Of a stretch of DNA of 64,000 nucleotides, positions 1 through 8,733 are shown piece after piece. Location: NCBI RefSeq assembly GCF_011007365.1, contig NZ_WFKM01000001.1:248001-312000 (forward strand). The letters are read 5' to 3'. The notes below the pieces were generated by a model that was not told the DNA's origin, ran no database searches, and saw only the letters and a program-made list of their open reading frames with translations. Made by a program: the position numbers and the translations under genes. The stretch is from Sphingobacterium sp. xlx-96. GTDB lineage: Bacteria; Bacteroidota; Bacteroidia; Sphingobacteriales; Sphingobacteriaceae. Every line of letters starts with the position of its first letter. Position 1 is the stretch's first letter.

Positions 1-252
1 GAGTTTCCGTGGAGCCTTCGGGAAAAAAGAGACTGGTTAGCTGAGTATTTTCCATTTATCTCTTGGCATAATATTGTCTTCTGTGGACATAAGCATATTA
101 TCAATACCGACTATCTAATCGATGATCATGTTAAGAATTTGCTTACTTTTAAAGGAAAAGGTTTAATGTTTAATAGTTTTCACAATATCAATGAACATCG
201 GTTTGAACGTCTGCAGGATTGGAAGGACGTACATCGGTATTTCCTAAGATAG
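1..252 (+). CDS. 5'(3')-deoxyribonucleotidase, C-terminal part (truncated by window edge)
   Basis: An open frame runs from the first base to a TAG at 250-252 and gives the last 83 residues of a protein. The segment 'VFCGHKHIINTDYLIDD' and the following 'HNINEHRFERLQDW' fit the C-terminal half of the NT5C family of small HAD-type 5' nucleotidases, which dephosphorylate (deoxy)ribonucleoside monophosphates. The acidic 'DYLIDD' is the motif that helps bind magnesium in HAD phosphatases. The start and the catalytic DxD of the N-terminus lie outside the window. The family call rests on motif memory, not a search. Confidence 0.75.
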   Translation, partial: EFPWSLREKRDWLAEYFPFISWHNIVFCGHKHIINTDYLIDDHVKNLLTFKGKGLMFNSFHNINEHRFERLQDWKDVHRYFLR

Positions 253-415
253 TTTTGCCGCTTAGTCCGTTTTTTGACGTTTATCGGATCTTTTGATGGG
301 AGGCTGGAGGGCTAGACCCATACTCAGGTAGGGGTGTTATAAACTATAGATATAACTGTATTCAGGGATTTTATAGTGACAAATAATAGCGATATTTGAG
401 TATATTTTGTTGTAT

Positions 416-2716
416 ATGAAGTTTATGGTCTGCCTTTTTTTATTATTTCAGTTTAGCCTGAGTTACACTCAGGAATATCAAGTTGTAGAATCTATAGACT
501 TTGGGGATTACCTTTCTCCCCTAATGAAAATTAAGAAATTAGGTAAAACTTATTATTACCATCCAGCTAGTGATTTTTGGATAGATGATGTCGAAGAGCA
601 TTCCGCAGGTTTGTTTGTTGTTGTTAAGGACGATAAATATGGTATGTTGAGAGAGGATGGAAAAGTACTGCTGCCCTGTGTATACGACCATATCAAGCTC
701 GAGACACGTTATGAAGGACAATGGGAGGAAGGGATAGCTTATGACTATAAATTTGCGGTTTTGAAGCGTAAAGGTAGCGTTGGGGTAGCAGATGAACAAG
801 GAACTATTATTGTTCTCTTTGATTATGAAGACGCTAAAGTCATCAATAAGGCAGTGATAGCGGTATCTCGAAAAGAAGTATGGGGCTGGGTTTCTGCGCG
901 GACAGGACAATTATTACAAGAACCACAATTCGAGTATGTAACAAATTTCTATAATGATGATTTCGTAGAGATTAGGAACGGCGAACAGGCCGGATTGGCA
1001 AAAGCGACAGGTGATGTCATTATCCCTATAAAGTACGATGATTATATGCGTATACTTTACGATGGGGAGGAGGTCCGCTTTGAAGCGAATATTTCAACTT
1101 GTTCCTATGTCTTTGATACTACCGGGAATGTGCTGATCTCCGGTCATGAGCTCTATCGGGCTATCGAAGGGTCTAGTTTATTGGTGTTTAAAGAAAAGGA
1201 TTATTTAGGCATTATAGATCCTGTGTCCAAAAAAGTGATTGTACCAGCTTCGTTGGAGTATATTGGCGGATTTAATCGTAATCTAGCGAGAGCAAAAAAG
1301 AAGGGGCAATACGGTGTGATTGGTGCACAAGGAGAGATAGTGCTTGATTTTGAATACGATGAAGTCAGCTTCTTAAAGGCTGATGGCAGATATACCGATG
1401 AATCTGTCCCAACAATTTCCTTGGGCGGGCGAAGGAGTGCTTACGATCGTGACCCCAAATGGAAAGCCCGTATGGACTACGAAAGCGAAGTTCATAAAAT
1501 GCCTTATTTAATAGCAGCAATGAATGACGGACAGAAGGGGATTTATAACTGTGAGGGAAAATCTATTCTTCCTATGGGCAAGTATAGCGGTATAGATGCA
1601 CATTATTATAATGGAAAGACGGTTTATCGAGTAGAAAATCAAGGTAAAATAGGAGTAGCTGATGAGCTTGGCGAGGAAATTCTTCCTCTGGATTATGTTG
1701 TTGAAAACTCCTATCAGTTTTCAAATAGGGGCGTAGAATACCAACCTCAGGTGCTTAAGCGGTATTTGGCTTTCTCTAAAGGAAAGCGGGAAGGAAGTTA
1801 CCTTGAGCAAATCGGACTCTTCGATTTGGAGACGAAAAAGCTAATTATACCAATGGCTGAGCAGTATATCGATATACTAAATGAAGAGTGGATGCTAGTG
1901 CGTAAACGTTTGGAAAACTATGATAATGCCTTTTACAGTTATAATATAAAGCAAAATCGGATGGACACTTTATTACATCAAATAGCGGAATGTCATTTGG
2001 TAGATAATCGCTATTGGCTGCTCGAGATGAAGAATAAGGAGTATAAGCTCGTCGATTTACAAGGTAGACTGATCTATGAAAATCCAACATGGAGGACCGA
2101 TGCGGGGTATAACTTACTTCGTTTTCCGACATACAATGATAAAAATCATGGCGGATTTTACAGCGGATTGAAGAAAATATATGGTGAAGACGGAAATCTG
2201 TTTATCAATGAACGCGGGGAAGAAAAACGATTCGAGGGCATAGAGCAGGTCGATGCATTCTATGAAGGAGTGGCATTGGCAGCTAAGCGTGATGTCGGGA
2301 GAGAAGGTGAAAGAACGAAATATAAATATGGGATGATTGATGTAGCAGGTCGCGTGGTACTGCCTTTTGAGTATGATAATGTGTATGCTACAGGGAGCGA
2401 AGATGGTATTTTGCAAATACAGAAGGGAATGCACTATGGCCTGGCACGTCGTGACGGTCATATCTTACTGGAATCTATTTTTGATTATGTAGAGCTGAGT
2501 GCCAGCTATCCGAATATTATGCTGGCACAGGATGGTAAGTCAGGCATGGCCGATAAAAACGGAAATAGGATTGTCACTGCTATTTATGATGACATCCGTA
2601 GAAATTATCACGGCAAAGACAAAACATGGCCCATTATCGTGAAAAAGAATGACTGGTATTATGTAATGGATAAAGATGGTAATAAAGCTTCGGTCAAAGC
2701 CAAAGAAAAAGAATAG
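416..2716 (+). CDS. Secreted WG-repeat protein
   Basis: The protein has about 766 residues. The ATG at 416 is chosen over an upstream TTG at 407 because it begins a clean signal peptide (MKFMVCLFLLFQFSLSYTQ). The mature part is built from many WG-type repeats of the form 'GxxxxxGxxIxPxxYDxI', for example 'KYGMLREDGKVLLP', 'GVADEQGTIIV', 'YGVIGAQGEIVLDFEYD' and 'YGMIDVAGRVVLPFEYD' near the C-terminus. WG repeats form beta-rich, probably propeller-like or solenoid, surfaces in exported Bacteroidota proteins; the substrate is unknown. A strong hairpin terminator directly follows the stop, so this is probably a single-gene unit. Confidence 0.8.
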   Translation: MKFMVCLFLLFQFSLSYTQEYQVVESIDFGDYLSPLMKIKKLGKTYYYHPASDFWIDDVEEHSAGLFVVVKDDKYGMLREDGKVLLPCVYDHIKLETRYEGQWEEGIAYDYKFAVLKRKGSVGVADEQGTIIVLFDYEDAKVINKAVIAVSRKEVWGWVSARTGQLLQEPQFEYVTNFYNDDFVEIRNGEQAGLAKATGDVIIPIKYDDYMRILYDGEEVRFEANISTCSYVFDTTGNVLISGHELYRAIEGSSLLVFKEKDYLGIIDPVSKKVIVPASLEYIGGFNRNLARAKKKGQYGVIGAQGEIVLDFEYDEVSFLKADGRYTDESVPTISLGGRRSAYDRDPKWKARMDYESEVHKMPYLIAAMNDGQKGIYNCEGKSILPMGKYSGIDAHYYNGKTVYRVENQGKIGVADELGEEILPLDYVVENSYQFSNRGVEYQPQVLKRYLAFSKGKREGSYLEQIGLFDLETKKLIIPMAEQYIDILNEEWMLVRKRLENYDNAFYSYNIKQNRMDTLLHQIAECHLVDNRYWLLEMKNKEYKLVDLQGRLIYENPTWRTDAGYNLLRFPTYNDKNHGGFYSGLKKIYGEDGNLFINERGEEKRFEGIEQVDAFYEGVALAAKRDVGREGERTKYKYGMIDVAGRVVLPFEYDNVYATGSEDGILQIQKGMHYGLARRDGHILLESIFDYVELSASYPNIMLAQDGKSGMADKNGNRIVTAIYDDIRRNYHGKDKTWPIIVKKNDWYYVMDKDGNKASVKAKEKE

Positions 2717-2756
2717 ACAATAAAAGGCGGTCTTTAGGACCACCTTTTATTGTCTA
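2714..2756 (+). terminator. Long inverted-repeat terminator after the WG-repeat gene
   Basis: TAGACAATAAAAGG and GGTC pair with GACC and CCTTTTATTGTCTA around a short loop, starting at the stop codon of the WG-repeat gene. The stem is near perfect and ends in a T-run, so it can work in both directions. Confidence 0.8.
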
Positions 2757-2782
2757 TTCTGCACCGCCTCCCAACGAACGGT

Positions 2783-3492
2783 AGAAGGCATTTATACTAT
2801 TTAGTTTTTTTCGGTGGAATGGGGGGGGCTATGGTAGCGCAAACTTTGGTCAATATCGGAGCAGGAGCCCGTACTCGTCTATCTGCTTTCATCGGTGCTA
2901 TTCCCCATCATACTGGTGATATTAGTGGGAGTTCCATTTATTGAACAGATTCCTATGGCCGCATTGGTAGGAGTGATGATGATGATAGGTATTAAAACCT
3001 TTCAATGGGGCAACCTTCGGATGATAAACAAATTTCCGAAATAAGATATTTTTTGTGGGTGTTCTGGTATCTGCAATAACGGTAATCCTTCATAATCTAG
3101 CATTTGCTGTGCTGGTCGGTGTGGTTATATCAGCTTTGGTACTTGCTTGGGAGAATGCAAAACGGATTCGTGCACGTAAATACACCGATGAGCATGGGGT
3201 AAAACATTACGAAATAATGGGTCCTCTTTTTTTCGGTTCGACTACGGCTTTTTTGGAAAAGTTTGATGTGGCTGAAGATCCTAATGAAGTAATCATAGAT
3301 TTCAAAGCGAGTAAAGAAGCAGATATGTCAGCGATAGATACATTGCATAAGCTGACCGAAAAATATAATCAACAGGGTAAAACGCTTCGATTACGTCACC
3401 TCATTGCTGACTGTCGTAAATTATTGAAAAATGCAGAGGGAGTGATCGAGGTCAATAGAATAGAAGACCCGACTTATGACGTGATGGTCTAG
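2783..3492 (+). pseudogene. SulP-family anion transporter with STAS domain, degraded
   Basis: Three pieces in different frames together make the C-terminal half of a SulP transporter. The first (to about 2905) has '[16 protein letters not shown]'. The second (about 2905-3042, one frame over) has '[15 protein letters not shown]' and '[14 protein letters not shown]' before a TAA. The third (3055-3492) has 'VLVGVVISALVLAWENAKR' and a full STAS domain. In intact family members these run on in one frame, so I see at least two frameshifts or stops, and the N-terminal transmembrane half is missing. SulP proteins move sulfate, bicarbonate or other anions across the inner membrane. This copy is very unlikely to work, though the STAS part could still be made from a GTG. 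Confidence 0.8.
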
Positions 3493-3702
3493 CAGTGAAA
3501 AGGAGGTTATGTTTTCGATAAAAGACAAAATCTCAAAATCAATTAAGGTTTATTCGGTTACCTTTACCACTTAGCTACTTACCTTAGTTGATCGGAATAC
3601 TAGTATTGTATGCTTACTCAGATAGTCAAGAATTGGTTTATCAAAGAGTTTAATACTTGGTTGTAATTTTAGGTGCTTTGATAGCTAGATGAATTTTGAT
3701 AA
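3493..3702 (+). other. Gene-poor stretch with possible decayed small gene
   Basis: After an AGGAGG-like site an ATG at about 3510 opens only 21 codons. Further on, short hydrophobic stretches ('LIGILVLYAYSDSQELVYQ', 'YLVVILGALI') appear in other frames, as if a small membrane protein gene had decayed. I do not recognise it. It adjoins the broken SulP gene, so the whole 2.78-3.70 kb region looks eroded. Confidence 0.35.
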
Positions 3703-3732
3703 CTAAGGGCTAAGTCGAAACTTAGCCCTTAG
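3703..3732. terminator. Perfect bidirectional hairpin terminator
   Basis: CTAAGGGCTAAG at 3703-3714 pairs perfectly with CTTAGCCCTTAG at 3721-3732 around a six-base loop, with T-rich sequence on both outer sides. It overlaps the stop of the minus-strand DUF1801 gene and serves that gene. Confidence 0.85.
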
Positions 3733-4114
3733 TTTTAATAGTACCATTGCGATACAGTTCTAAAGCGTCATCCAGTATCTCGGTTACGGTATCAATCGCA
3801 ATGTCCTGATTGGGATCAATACGTAATATTTTCATACGGGAGCGGTCGCCTACCTCAAGTTCAGGATGTGCCAATAGGTTTCCTTCGACAAAAAGAATGT
3901 AAGGCTCAGCGTTCTTTTTATCAACCCAAAGATAACAGCATGCCTTGTTTTTATAACAAAAGCAGGGCATACCATATTTGGTGGTTTCCATCATATGAGC
4001 ATCTCTACGAAGGATGATTGAACGCAAGGCTAATAAGCAACTTTTATTCGGTTCCGATTTATCGAGATAGAAGTTATGCAAATATTCTTCCATTTTAGTC
4101 TGTTTTTTATGCAA
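3722..4114 (-). CDS. DUF1801 (YdhG-like) family protein
   Basis: 130 residues. The pattern of an N-terminal 'MEEYLHNFY', a central 'KYGMPCFCYKNKACCYLWVDKK' region and a C-terminal 'DPNQDIAIDTVTEILDDALEL' fits the DUF1801 family of small cytosolic proteins, some of which have been proposed as iron chaperones. The true start may be the internal ATG eight codons in (position 4093), since the first seven residues are lysine-rich and not typical. The gene stands alone, ends in a strong terminator and faces the plus-strand gene at 4215. Confidence 0.7.
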   Translation of the reverse strand: MHKKQTKMEEYLHNFYLDKSEPNKSCLLALRSIILRRDAHMMETTKYGMPCFCYKNKACCYLWVDKKNAEPYILFVEGNLLAHPELEVGDRSRMKILRIDPNQDIAIDTVTEILDDALELYRNGTIKTKG

Positions 4115-4214
4115 TCTAACACTTATTATAGACTAATGTTCGATTTGTAATTGTTTGTCTGACAAGAAATAATCTAATGATAAATTAAGGCATATATATT
4201 GCTATAGTTTGTTC

Positions 4215-4697
4215 ATGAAGAGATATTGTCTGTGTCTATTATTAGCTGTGTTTATCGGTATATCGGGAGCCGTTGCCCAAATTTTCAGTTTAGGAATGAA
4301 GCAAGATAAAAGGCCTATGTTTCAGGCCGCACTGAATGTGCCTCTTGTGTTCAATACCGATAAGAATTATGATTTTACGGTAGGGGTAGATTATACCAGT
4401 AAAAATTCTAAACTGCCTTCGGGGTTAGCCCCGCAGCTCGGTTTTGTTCGGTATATAGTTGATAATAGATACAAAGACTTCTTGGTCTCGGCCAATGTGC
4501 AGACCGGCTATCTATTTGATTTTAATAAAGGAATGGACAATCAGTTTCGTGTGAGTCCACACCTCTATGTAGAGTATCAGGGATTTTTCCACTGTAAAGT
4601 AGGCTATGATTATGCTATGCCCCTACAGAAAGGCTATCCTTTTGTTTCTATCGGTATCGGCGGACTGATGATGTTTCGGCATTTTAGTATCATGTAA
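4215..4697 (+). CDS. Small outer-membrane beta-barrel-like protein, unknown function
   Basis: 160 residues from the ATG at 4215; a TTG two codons earlier is possible. A clear signal peptide (MKRYCLCLLLAVFIGISGAVAQ) is followed by alternating polar and hydrophobic stretches such as 'YDFTVGVDYTS', 'KDFLVSANVQTGYLFDF' and 'CKVGYDYAMPLQKG', ending close to an aromatic residue, as in porin-like proteins of Bacteroidota. No family is recognised. A TATAGTTTG sequence just upstream resembles the Bacteroidota -7 element, but it is too close to the ATG for an ordinary leader. Confidence 0.6.
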   Translation: MKRYCLCLLLAVFIGISGAVAQIFSLGMKQDKRPMFQAALNVPLVFNTDKNYDFTVGVDYTSKNSKLPSGLAPQLGFVRYIVDNRYKDFLVSANVQTGYLFDFNKGMDNQFRVSPHLYVEYQGFFHCKVGYDYAMPLQKGYPFVSIGIGGLMMFRHFSIM

Positions 4698-4705
4698 TCC
4701 AGTTA

Positions 4706-5386
4706 TTATCCATTTTCACTTTTCACAGCATGCACCGTTAGGAAAGTACGTTTTACAGGTGTTCCATCTTTACTGATCGTATCATCATGGTACGTCATAG
4801 ATTGTATCTCTTCAAATCCAATCTCATAGAGGTATTCTGCAAGTTCGTCGTCCGTATATAAAGTAAATCCATGCTGTATAAAAGGAAGCTTTGATCCAAA
4901 CTCCTTTTCTACGAAAGTGAGTACCAACTGGCCTTCATCTTGTAATGTACGGTGTATTTCTCGTAGTGAAAGCTCAATGTCAGGCCAGAAATACAAGGTG
5001 TTTACAGAAAAAATATGCGTAAAATGATTGTCCGGGAAAGGGAGCGAGCCACTGCCATCTACTTTAGTGAAGTGAGCCCTGCCGGTCTCGATGGCAGATT
5101 GGTTGTGGCGAATAGCGAGATCTTGCATGGCCTCCGACACCTCGATGCCGTAGTATTTTATACTAGGCGATACATCGAGAAGTTGAGCGATATGCTTACC
5201 ATTACCGAAACCGATCTCCAGTATCGTGCTCTTATCCGTTAAGGTCAACGTATAGATCGCTTCCTGTATCATGGTATGGTTGGAGGTGGACATATTGTCT
5301 GCAATGGCTTCGGCCTGATGTCCCGAAGGACAGCGGAGCTGCGATGCCAGTTCCTGCATAGCATCTTTATTTTCCTTATCATTCAT
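4706..5386 (-). CDS. Class I SAM-dependent methyltransferase
   Basis: 226 residues. Motif I of class I methyltransferases is present at residues 55-65 (ILEIGFGNGKH), followed by an acidic strand end near 'YGIEVS' and a motif IV-like 'FTHIFSVNTLYFW'. The fold binds S-adenosylmethionine in the cytosol; the substrate cannot be told from sequence. It resembles the methyltransf_11 group acting on small molecules. It is convergent with the gene at 4215 and stands alone. Confidence 0.75.
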   Translation of the reverse strand: MNDKENKDAMQELASQLRCPSGHQAEAIADNMSTSNHTMIQEAIYTLTLTDKSTILEIGFGNGKHIAQLLDVSPSIKYYGIEVSEAMQDLAIRHNQSAIETGRAHFTKVDGSGSLPFPDNHFTHIFSVNTLYFWPDIELSLREIHRTLQDEGQLVLTFVEKEFGSKLPFIQHGFTLYTDDELAEYLYEIGFEEIQSMTYHDDTISKDGTPVKRTFLTVHAVKSENG

Positions 5387-5553
5387 ACGCTTTATGCATC
5401 TTTTTTTAATACTGTGCTAAATATAGTTATCATATCTAATAAAATACGTCGTATCTAGTTTTTAAATAGCTTTTTCGAGACTGAATAGGAATGCTATTTA
5501 TATTTTTTAGGAATTAGATCGATCAGTTATGTAATCATCACCTGTTAAATCCC

Positions 5554-5561
5554 TACATTTG
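5554..5561 (+). promoter_or_regulatory. Promoter -7 element for the ElaA-like gene
   Basis: TACATTTG matches the Bacteroidota -7 consensus TAnnTTTG and lies 31 nt before the ATG at 5593, a usual leader length. The -33 element is not clear. Confidence 0.5.
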
Positions 5562-5592
5562 AAAAATTGAACATAAAATAGCCAGTGATAAA

Positions 5593-6048
5593 ATGGAACA
5601 GCACATAGTAATTAAGTCTTTTGAGGAGTTGACGAATAGGGAACTTTATGAGATACTAAGGCTAAGAAGTGCGGTTTTTGTGGTAGAACAAACCTGTATT
5701 TATCAAGATATCGACGGTAAAGACGAGTCATGCCATCACGTGATGTTATATATAGGGAATAATCTTGCGGCCTATAGTCGGGTTGTACCTGCGGGACTTT
5801 CTTATGAAGAAATCTCTCTGGGGAGGGTTTTGGTCAATCCGGATTTCAGAGGACAGGGACTAGGAAAGACTATTGTTCAAGAAACAATACAGGCTTGTTA
5901 TGCTATTTTGGGCAAAGCTGATATAAAAATAGGAGCGCAGTACCACCTGTTAACTATGTACCAGTCGTTGGGTTTTGAACCCCAGGGCGAGCCCTACGAT
6001 GAAGACGGAATAGAACATGTCGATATGCTAAAGCCATATTTGGAATAG
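5593..6048 (+). CDS. ElaA-like GNAT N-acetyltransferase
   Basis: 151 residues covering one GNAT domain. The N-terminal 'LYEILRLRSAVFVVEQTCIYQDID' is typical of ElaA, and the acetyl-CoA pyrophosphate loop is 'RGQGLG' at 86-91 after the strand 'LGRVLVNPDF'. These enzymes move an acetyl group from acetyl-CoA to an amine; the substrate of ElaA is not settled. The gene has its own promoter-like element and is convergent with the minus-strand DUF1456 gene. Confidence 0.8.
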   Translation: MEQHIVIKSFEELTNRELYEILRLRSAVFVVEQTCIYQDIDGKDESCHHVMLYIGNNLAAYSRVVPAGLSYEEISLGRVLVNPDFRGQGLGKTIVQETIQACYAILGKADIKIGAQYHLLTMYQSLGFEPQGEPYDEDGIEHVDMLKPYLE

Positions 6049-6090
6049 TTTCCTTTTAATTTTTCTATTGTTTCTCTTCCTTTTTAGTTC

Positions 6091-6342
6091 TTATAGGTCA
6101 GATGGTGCCTTTGAATTAGGACTAGTCCGAGGCCCGCGTTTATAAATAATTAGACCGTTGAGAAAATTCCGTAGTAGCTGATCGCCGCAAGGTTTAAAAT
6201 TGGGGTGATCATCCTTACGGAATATTGCTCCCAACTCAGTTTTCGTTACCCTAAAGTCCACCAAGGATAATACCTCAATAATATCGTCGTCTGTAAATTT
6301 TAAAGCTACACGGAGCTTTTTCATAATATCATTATTACTCAT
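6091..6342 (-). CDS. DUF1456 (YehS-like) protein, single-repeat form
   Basis: 83 residues. 'MSNNDIMKKLRVALKFTDDDIIEV' and 'GDQLLRNFLNGLIIYKRGPR' match one repeat of the DUF1456/YehS family. The well-known YehS is about twice as long with two such repeats, so this is either a one-repeat member or a shortened one. Function is unknown. It ends in a low-complexity tail (SPNSKAPSDL). About 250 nt of non-coding sequence separates it from the next minus-strand gene. Confidence 0.6.
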   Translation of the reverse strand: MSNNDIMKKLRVALKFTDDDIIEVLSLVDFRVTKTELGAIFRKDDHPNFKPCGDQLLRNFLNGLIIYKRGPRTSPNSKAPSDL

Positions 6343-6548
6343 GTCGTAAAAGTATGAAAACTATGTGAAAAAATAACCAGGCAACTAATCATTCTATCGA
6401 ATGAATGATGAACCATGGAACCTTGTTGGCTTAGATCTATATCAGGATTGTAACACACTGATTTTGGATATCATGTTATATATGTTTAGTTTTGCCTTTG
6501 AACTAAAATAATGACATCTCTCCGTTAATTTTATATTAAAAGAGAGAA

Positions 6549-6580
6549 AAGGCCTCTTTGCTCCAGAGCAGAGGGGCCTT
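6549..6580 (-). terminator. Hairpin terminator downstream of the cytochrome c peroxidase gene
   Basis: AAGGCCTCTTTGCTC pairs imperfectly with GAGCAGAGGGGCCTT, and T-rich sequence follows on the minus strand. It ends the minus-strand operon that begins at 11181. Confidence 0.7.
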
Positions 6581-6589
6581 ATGTTTTTA

Positions 6590-7699
6590 TTAAGGTAGAA
6601 CAGGTCTGCTGATTTCGGTAGTTTTGCTGCTCAATGTGCGTAAAAAAGCTATTATGGCCTGTTGCTCCTCGGTTGTAAGTTGTAAAGGTTGTGCCAAATT
6701 CGAGAGTTGACCATTCACCTTTTGTCGTCCAGAGTGAGGCATGCCACGGTTCTTTAGGTCGAGGATTTCTGCAAGTGTAGCTATTTCACCATTATGCCAG
6801 TAGGGAGCGGTATGGACAGTATTGCGCAGTCCCGGCGTTCTGAATTTGCCAAGGTCAACCTCTAATTTCGTAGCTTCATATCGGCCGTTATCCAGTTTAC
6901 CGTTCCAGTCTAATGCATACCCGAGATTATGGTATTGAAGATCTGTAAAGAATGGGCCATTATGGCAATTGATACATTTTCCTTTTGTGCGAAACAAGTG
7001 TAGCCCCCTTAACTGTTCATCACTTAAAGCCGTGTACTCTCCTTTTAGAAAAGAATCGAATATTGTAGTACTGCTGTTTATTGATTTAGAGAAAGCCGTA
7101 AGGGCATCCAAGATTCGCTCTTTTGTTATTTGTTCATCGCCGTATGCTTGTTTGAACATAACGCCGTAACCCGAGATAAGTTGCAGTGCCCATGGTAAAG
7201 ATTCCAAATTGCCCCCCATCTCTATAGGAGATTCAATGGCTTCTGCGATCTGCTCGGCGTAAGTATCTGCGCGGCCGTCATGAAATAATCCACCATCTAG
7301 ATACCATACATTCTCCATGGTGGGCGTGTTGCGGTGATGAACACCTACACCTACTGCGACTTTTTTTTGATCGATCCAGTGCGTGTTTGGATTATGGCAT
7401 GAGGCACAGCTATTGTCACCTCGTCCCAAACGGTTGTCAAAAAAAAGTACTTTGCCTAGTTGTATCAATTCAGGCCTAGCGCTAGAGGGATTGACCGGTA
7501 ACTCCGCCAGTTCTCTTTGTGAGATACCTGTGTACCATTCCGCTTTGGGCCAATTGGCTGTGGTAGTACTGTAGCGCTCCCTCAACTTGCGATTATCCTC
7601 CTCATAAGGATCTACAGGTTTGGGATCGGGTGTGGACTTCGAACAGGATATCCACAGCAAGGTCATTATGCCCCAAAAAAAGCTATGTGCTTTGTACAT
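6590..7699 (-). CDS. Di-heme cytochrome c peroxidase (MauG/CCP family) lipoprotein
   Basis: 369 residues. A lipobox ends at Cys19 (LLWISC), so the protein is probably a periplasmic or outer-membrane lipoprotein. Two heme c motifs are visible: CASCH at residues 98-102 and CINCH in the second half, with 'GKVLFFDNRLGRGDNSC' before the first. The family reduces hydrogen peroxide or, in MauG, performs long-range oxidation. The gene is last in an operon with two lipoproteins that share an Ig-like layout and an HmuY-like heme-binding protein, which suggests a heme or redox role at the surface. The short gap to the upstream gene (6 nt) supports co-transcription. Confidence 0.85.
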   Translation of the reverse strand: MYKAHSFFWGIMTLLWISCSKSTPDPKPVDPYEEDNRKLRERYSTTTANWPKAEWYTGISQRELAELPVNPSSARPELIQLGKVLFFDNRLGRGDNSCASCHNPNTHWIDQKKVAVGVGVHHRNTPTMENVWYLDGGLFHDGRADTYAEQIAEAIESPIEMGGNLESLPWALQLISGYGVMFKQAYGDEQITKERILDALTAFSKSINSSTTIFDSFLKGEYTALSDEQLRGLHLFRTKGKCINCHNGPFFTDLQYHNLGYALDWNGKLDNGRYEATKLEVDLGKFRTPGLRNTVHTAPYWHNGEIATLAEILDLKNRGMPHSGRQKVNGQLSNLAQPLQLTTEEQQAIIAFLRTLSSKTTEISRPVLP

Positions 7700-7705
7700 G
7701 TCAGT

Positions 7706-8653
7706 TTACTCAATAACAAAGCTTGGAATAGGATATCTAATAGCTTTTGTTTTAACTTCTTGTATAAGTATCTGCAAATTTCCTTTGCTGGCATCTGTTG
7801 GAATCTTAAAGCTCAGTTTTGTGCCCTGTAATTTTATCTTGCCAGGCCATACCGAAGCTGTTGGATCTGTATGATATTGTGCGGATATCTCGTACTGCTC
7901 GTCCTTGTAGTATGCTGCGCCTTTTGAGTCTCTTAGATCTAAGCTGATGGTTTCACCTGGAGCTCCTGATGTAGGTACCTGTGCACGATCGATCAAAGAA
8001 TTGAGATCCGGTCTTAGCAAAGTATAAGGACCATTGCTTACGTTACGCTTGCCGGTTACTAATTTAATATGGTACTGCCCTGTGTCAATATCCAACGTTA
8101 CCGGAACATACATGGTTATAGAGGAGTTCGTTATCCTATTGATATCAGTTATTTCCGTCTCTTTGCTGCCTTGAACCAGGTAAAGTTTTGTGTTTTCCGT
8201 ATTTGGAAGAAAATAATCGCCTTGTATGTTAAAATCAATATTGAATTTAAACGCTGCGTGATTAACCAACGAAAAGTAAGGAGGAGGTTGTCCGCCCTCA
8301 GTACGTAGGGTGTAGGTCTTTTTCTCTCCGTTTTGCGCAGTGACCGTGTATTTGGTACCCTCGTTGTAGGTAACTTTTATTCCGGAAGCCGGACTGATCT
8401 TTGCCTGCTGGGATATCTGTATAGTCGGTGTAATAAACTCAGGTTCGTCTTTGAGCGGAGTCCAATAAATAATAATTTCTTCCCCTTTGATAACGGCGTG
8501 AAGTGGCTTTCCGTTGGCATCTGGAATTGTAAATGCCTCAATATCATTATAGGGTAAGTCTGGGTATTCTTTTTTGCAGGATGATAGTCCGGTAGCCAGC
8601 GCAAAGCAAAGGAAAGGGTATTTGAACAATTGGAATGTAGATTTTAAGTTCAT
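7706..8653 (-). CDS. Surface lipoprotein with Ig-like (DUF5018-type) domains
   Basis: 315 residues. The start at 8653 (MNLKSTFQLF) is preferred, since an upstream in-frame ATG at 8680 lies inside a terminator-like hairpin. A lipobox (GLSSC) follows the signal peptide. 'EAFTIPDANGKPLHAVIKGEEIIIYW' and 'YTVTAQNGEKKTYTLRTEG' fit the extracellular beta-sandwich repeats common in Bacteroidota surface lipoproteins. It is a paralogue in layout of the protein at 9380-10363. I infer a scaffold or binding role on the cell surface; the ligand is unknown. Confidence 0.6.
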   Translation of the reverse strand: MNLKSTFQLFKYPFLCFALATGLSSCKKEYPDLPYNDIEAFTIPDANGKPLHAVIKGEEIIIYWTPLKDEPEFITPTIQISQQAKISPASGIKVTYNEGTKYTVTAQNGEKKTYTLRTEGGQPPPYFSLVNHAAFKFNIDFNIQGDYFLPNTENTKLYLVQGSKETEITDINRITNSSITMYVPVTLDIDTGQYHIKLVTGKRNVSNGPYTLLRPDLNSLIDRAQVPTSGAPGETISLDLRDSKGAAYYKDEQYEISAQYHTDPTASVWPGKIKLQGTKLSFKIPTDASKGNLQILIQEVKTKAIRYPIPSFVIE

Positions 8654-8672
8654 TTTTATTATTTTAAAAAGA

Positions 8673-8708
8673 CCTCCCAAAAGGTCTCACCATGTTTCTT
8701 TTGGGAGG
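8673..8708 (-). terminator. Intra-operon hairpin (attenuator-like terminator)
   Basis: CCTCCCAAAAG at 8673-8683 pairs with CTTTTGGGAGG at 8698-8708; on the minus strand a TCTTTTT run follows. It lies between two genes of one operon, so it may reduce transcription of the downstream lipoprotein and peroxidase genes relative to the secreted protein upstream. Confidence 0.65.
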
Positions 8709-8733
8709 GGTATTAATAGATAAAAAGTATAGA

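Noticed and set aside
8377..8604. Minus-strand frame overlapping the Ig-like lipoprotein gene in another register
   Set aside because: The lipoprotein frame has a signal peptide, lipobox and domain pattern; the other has none.
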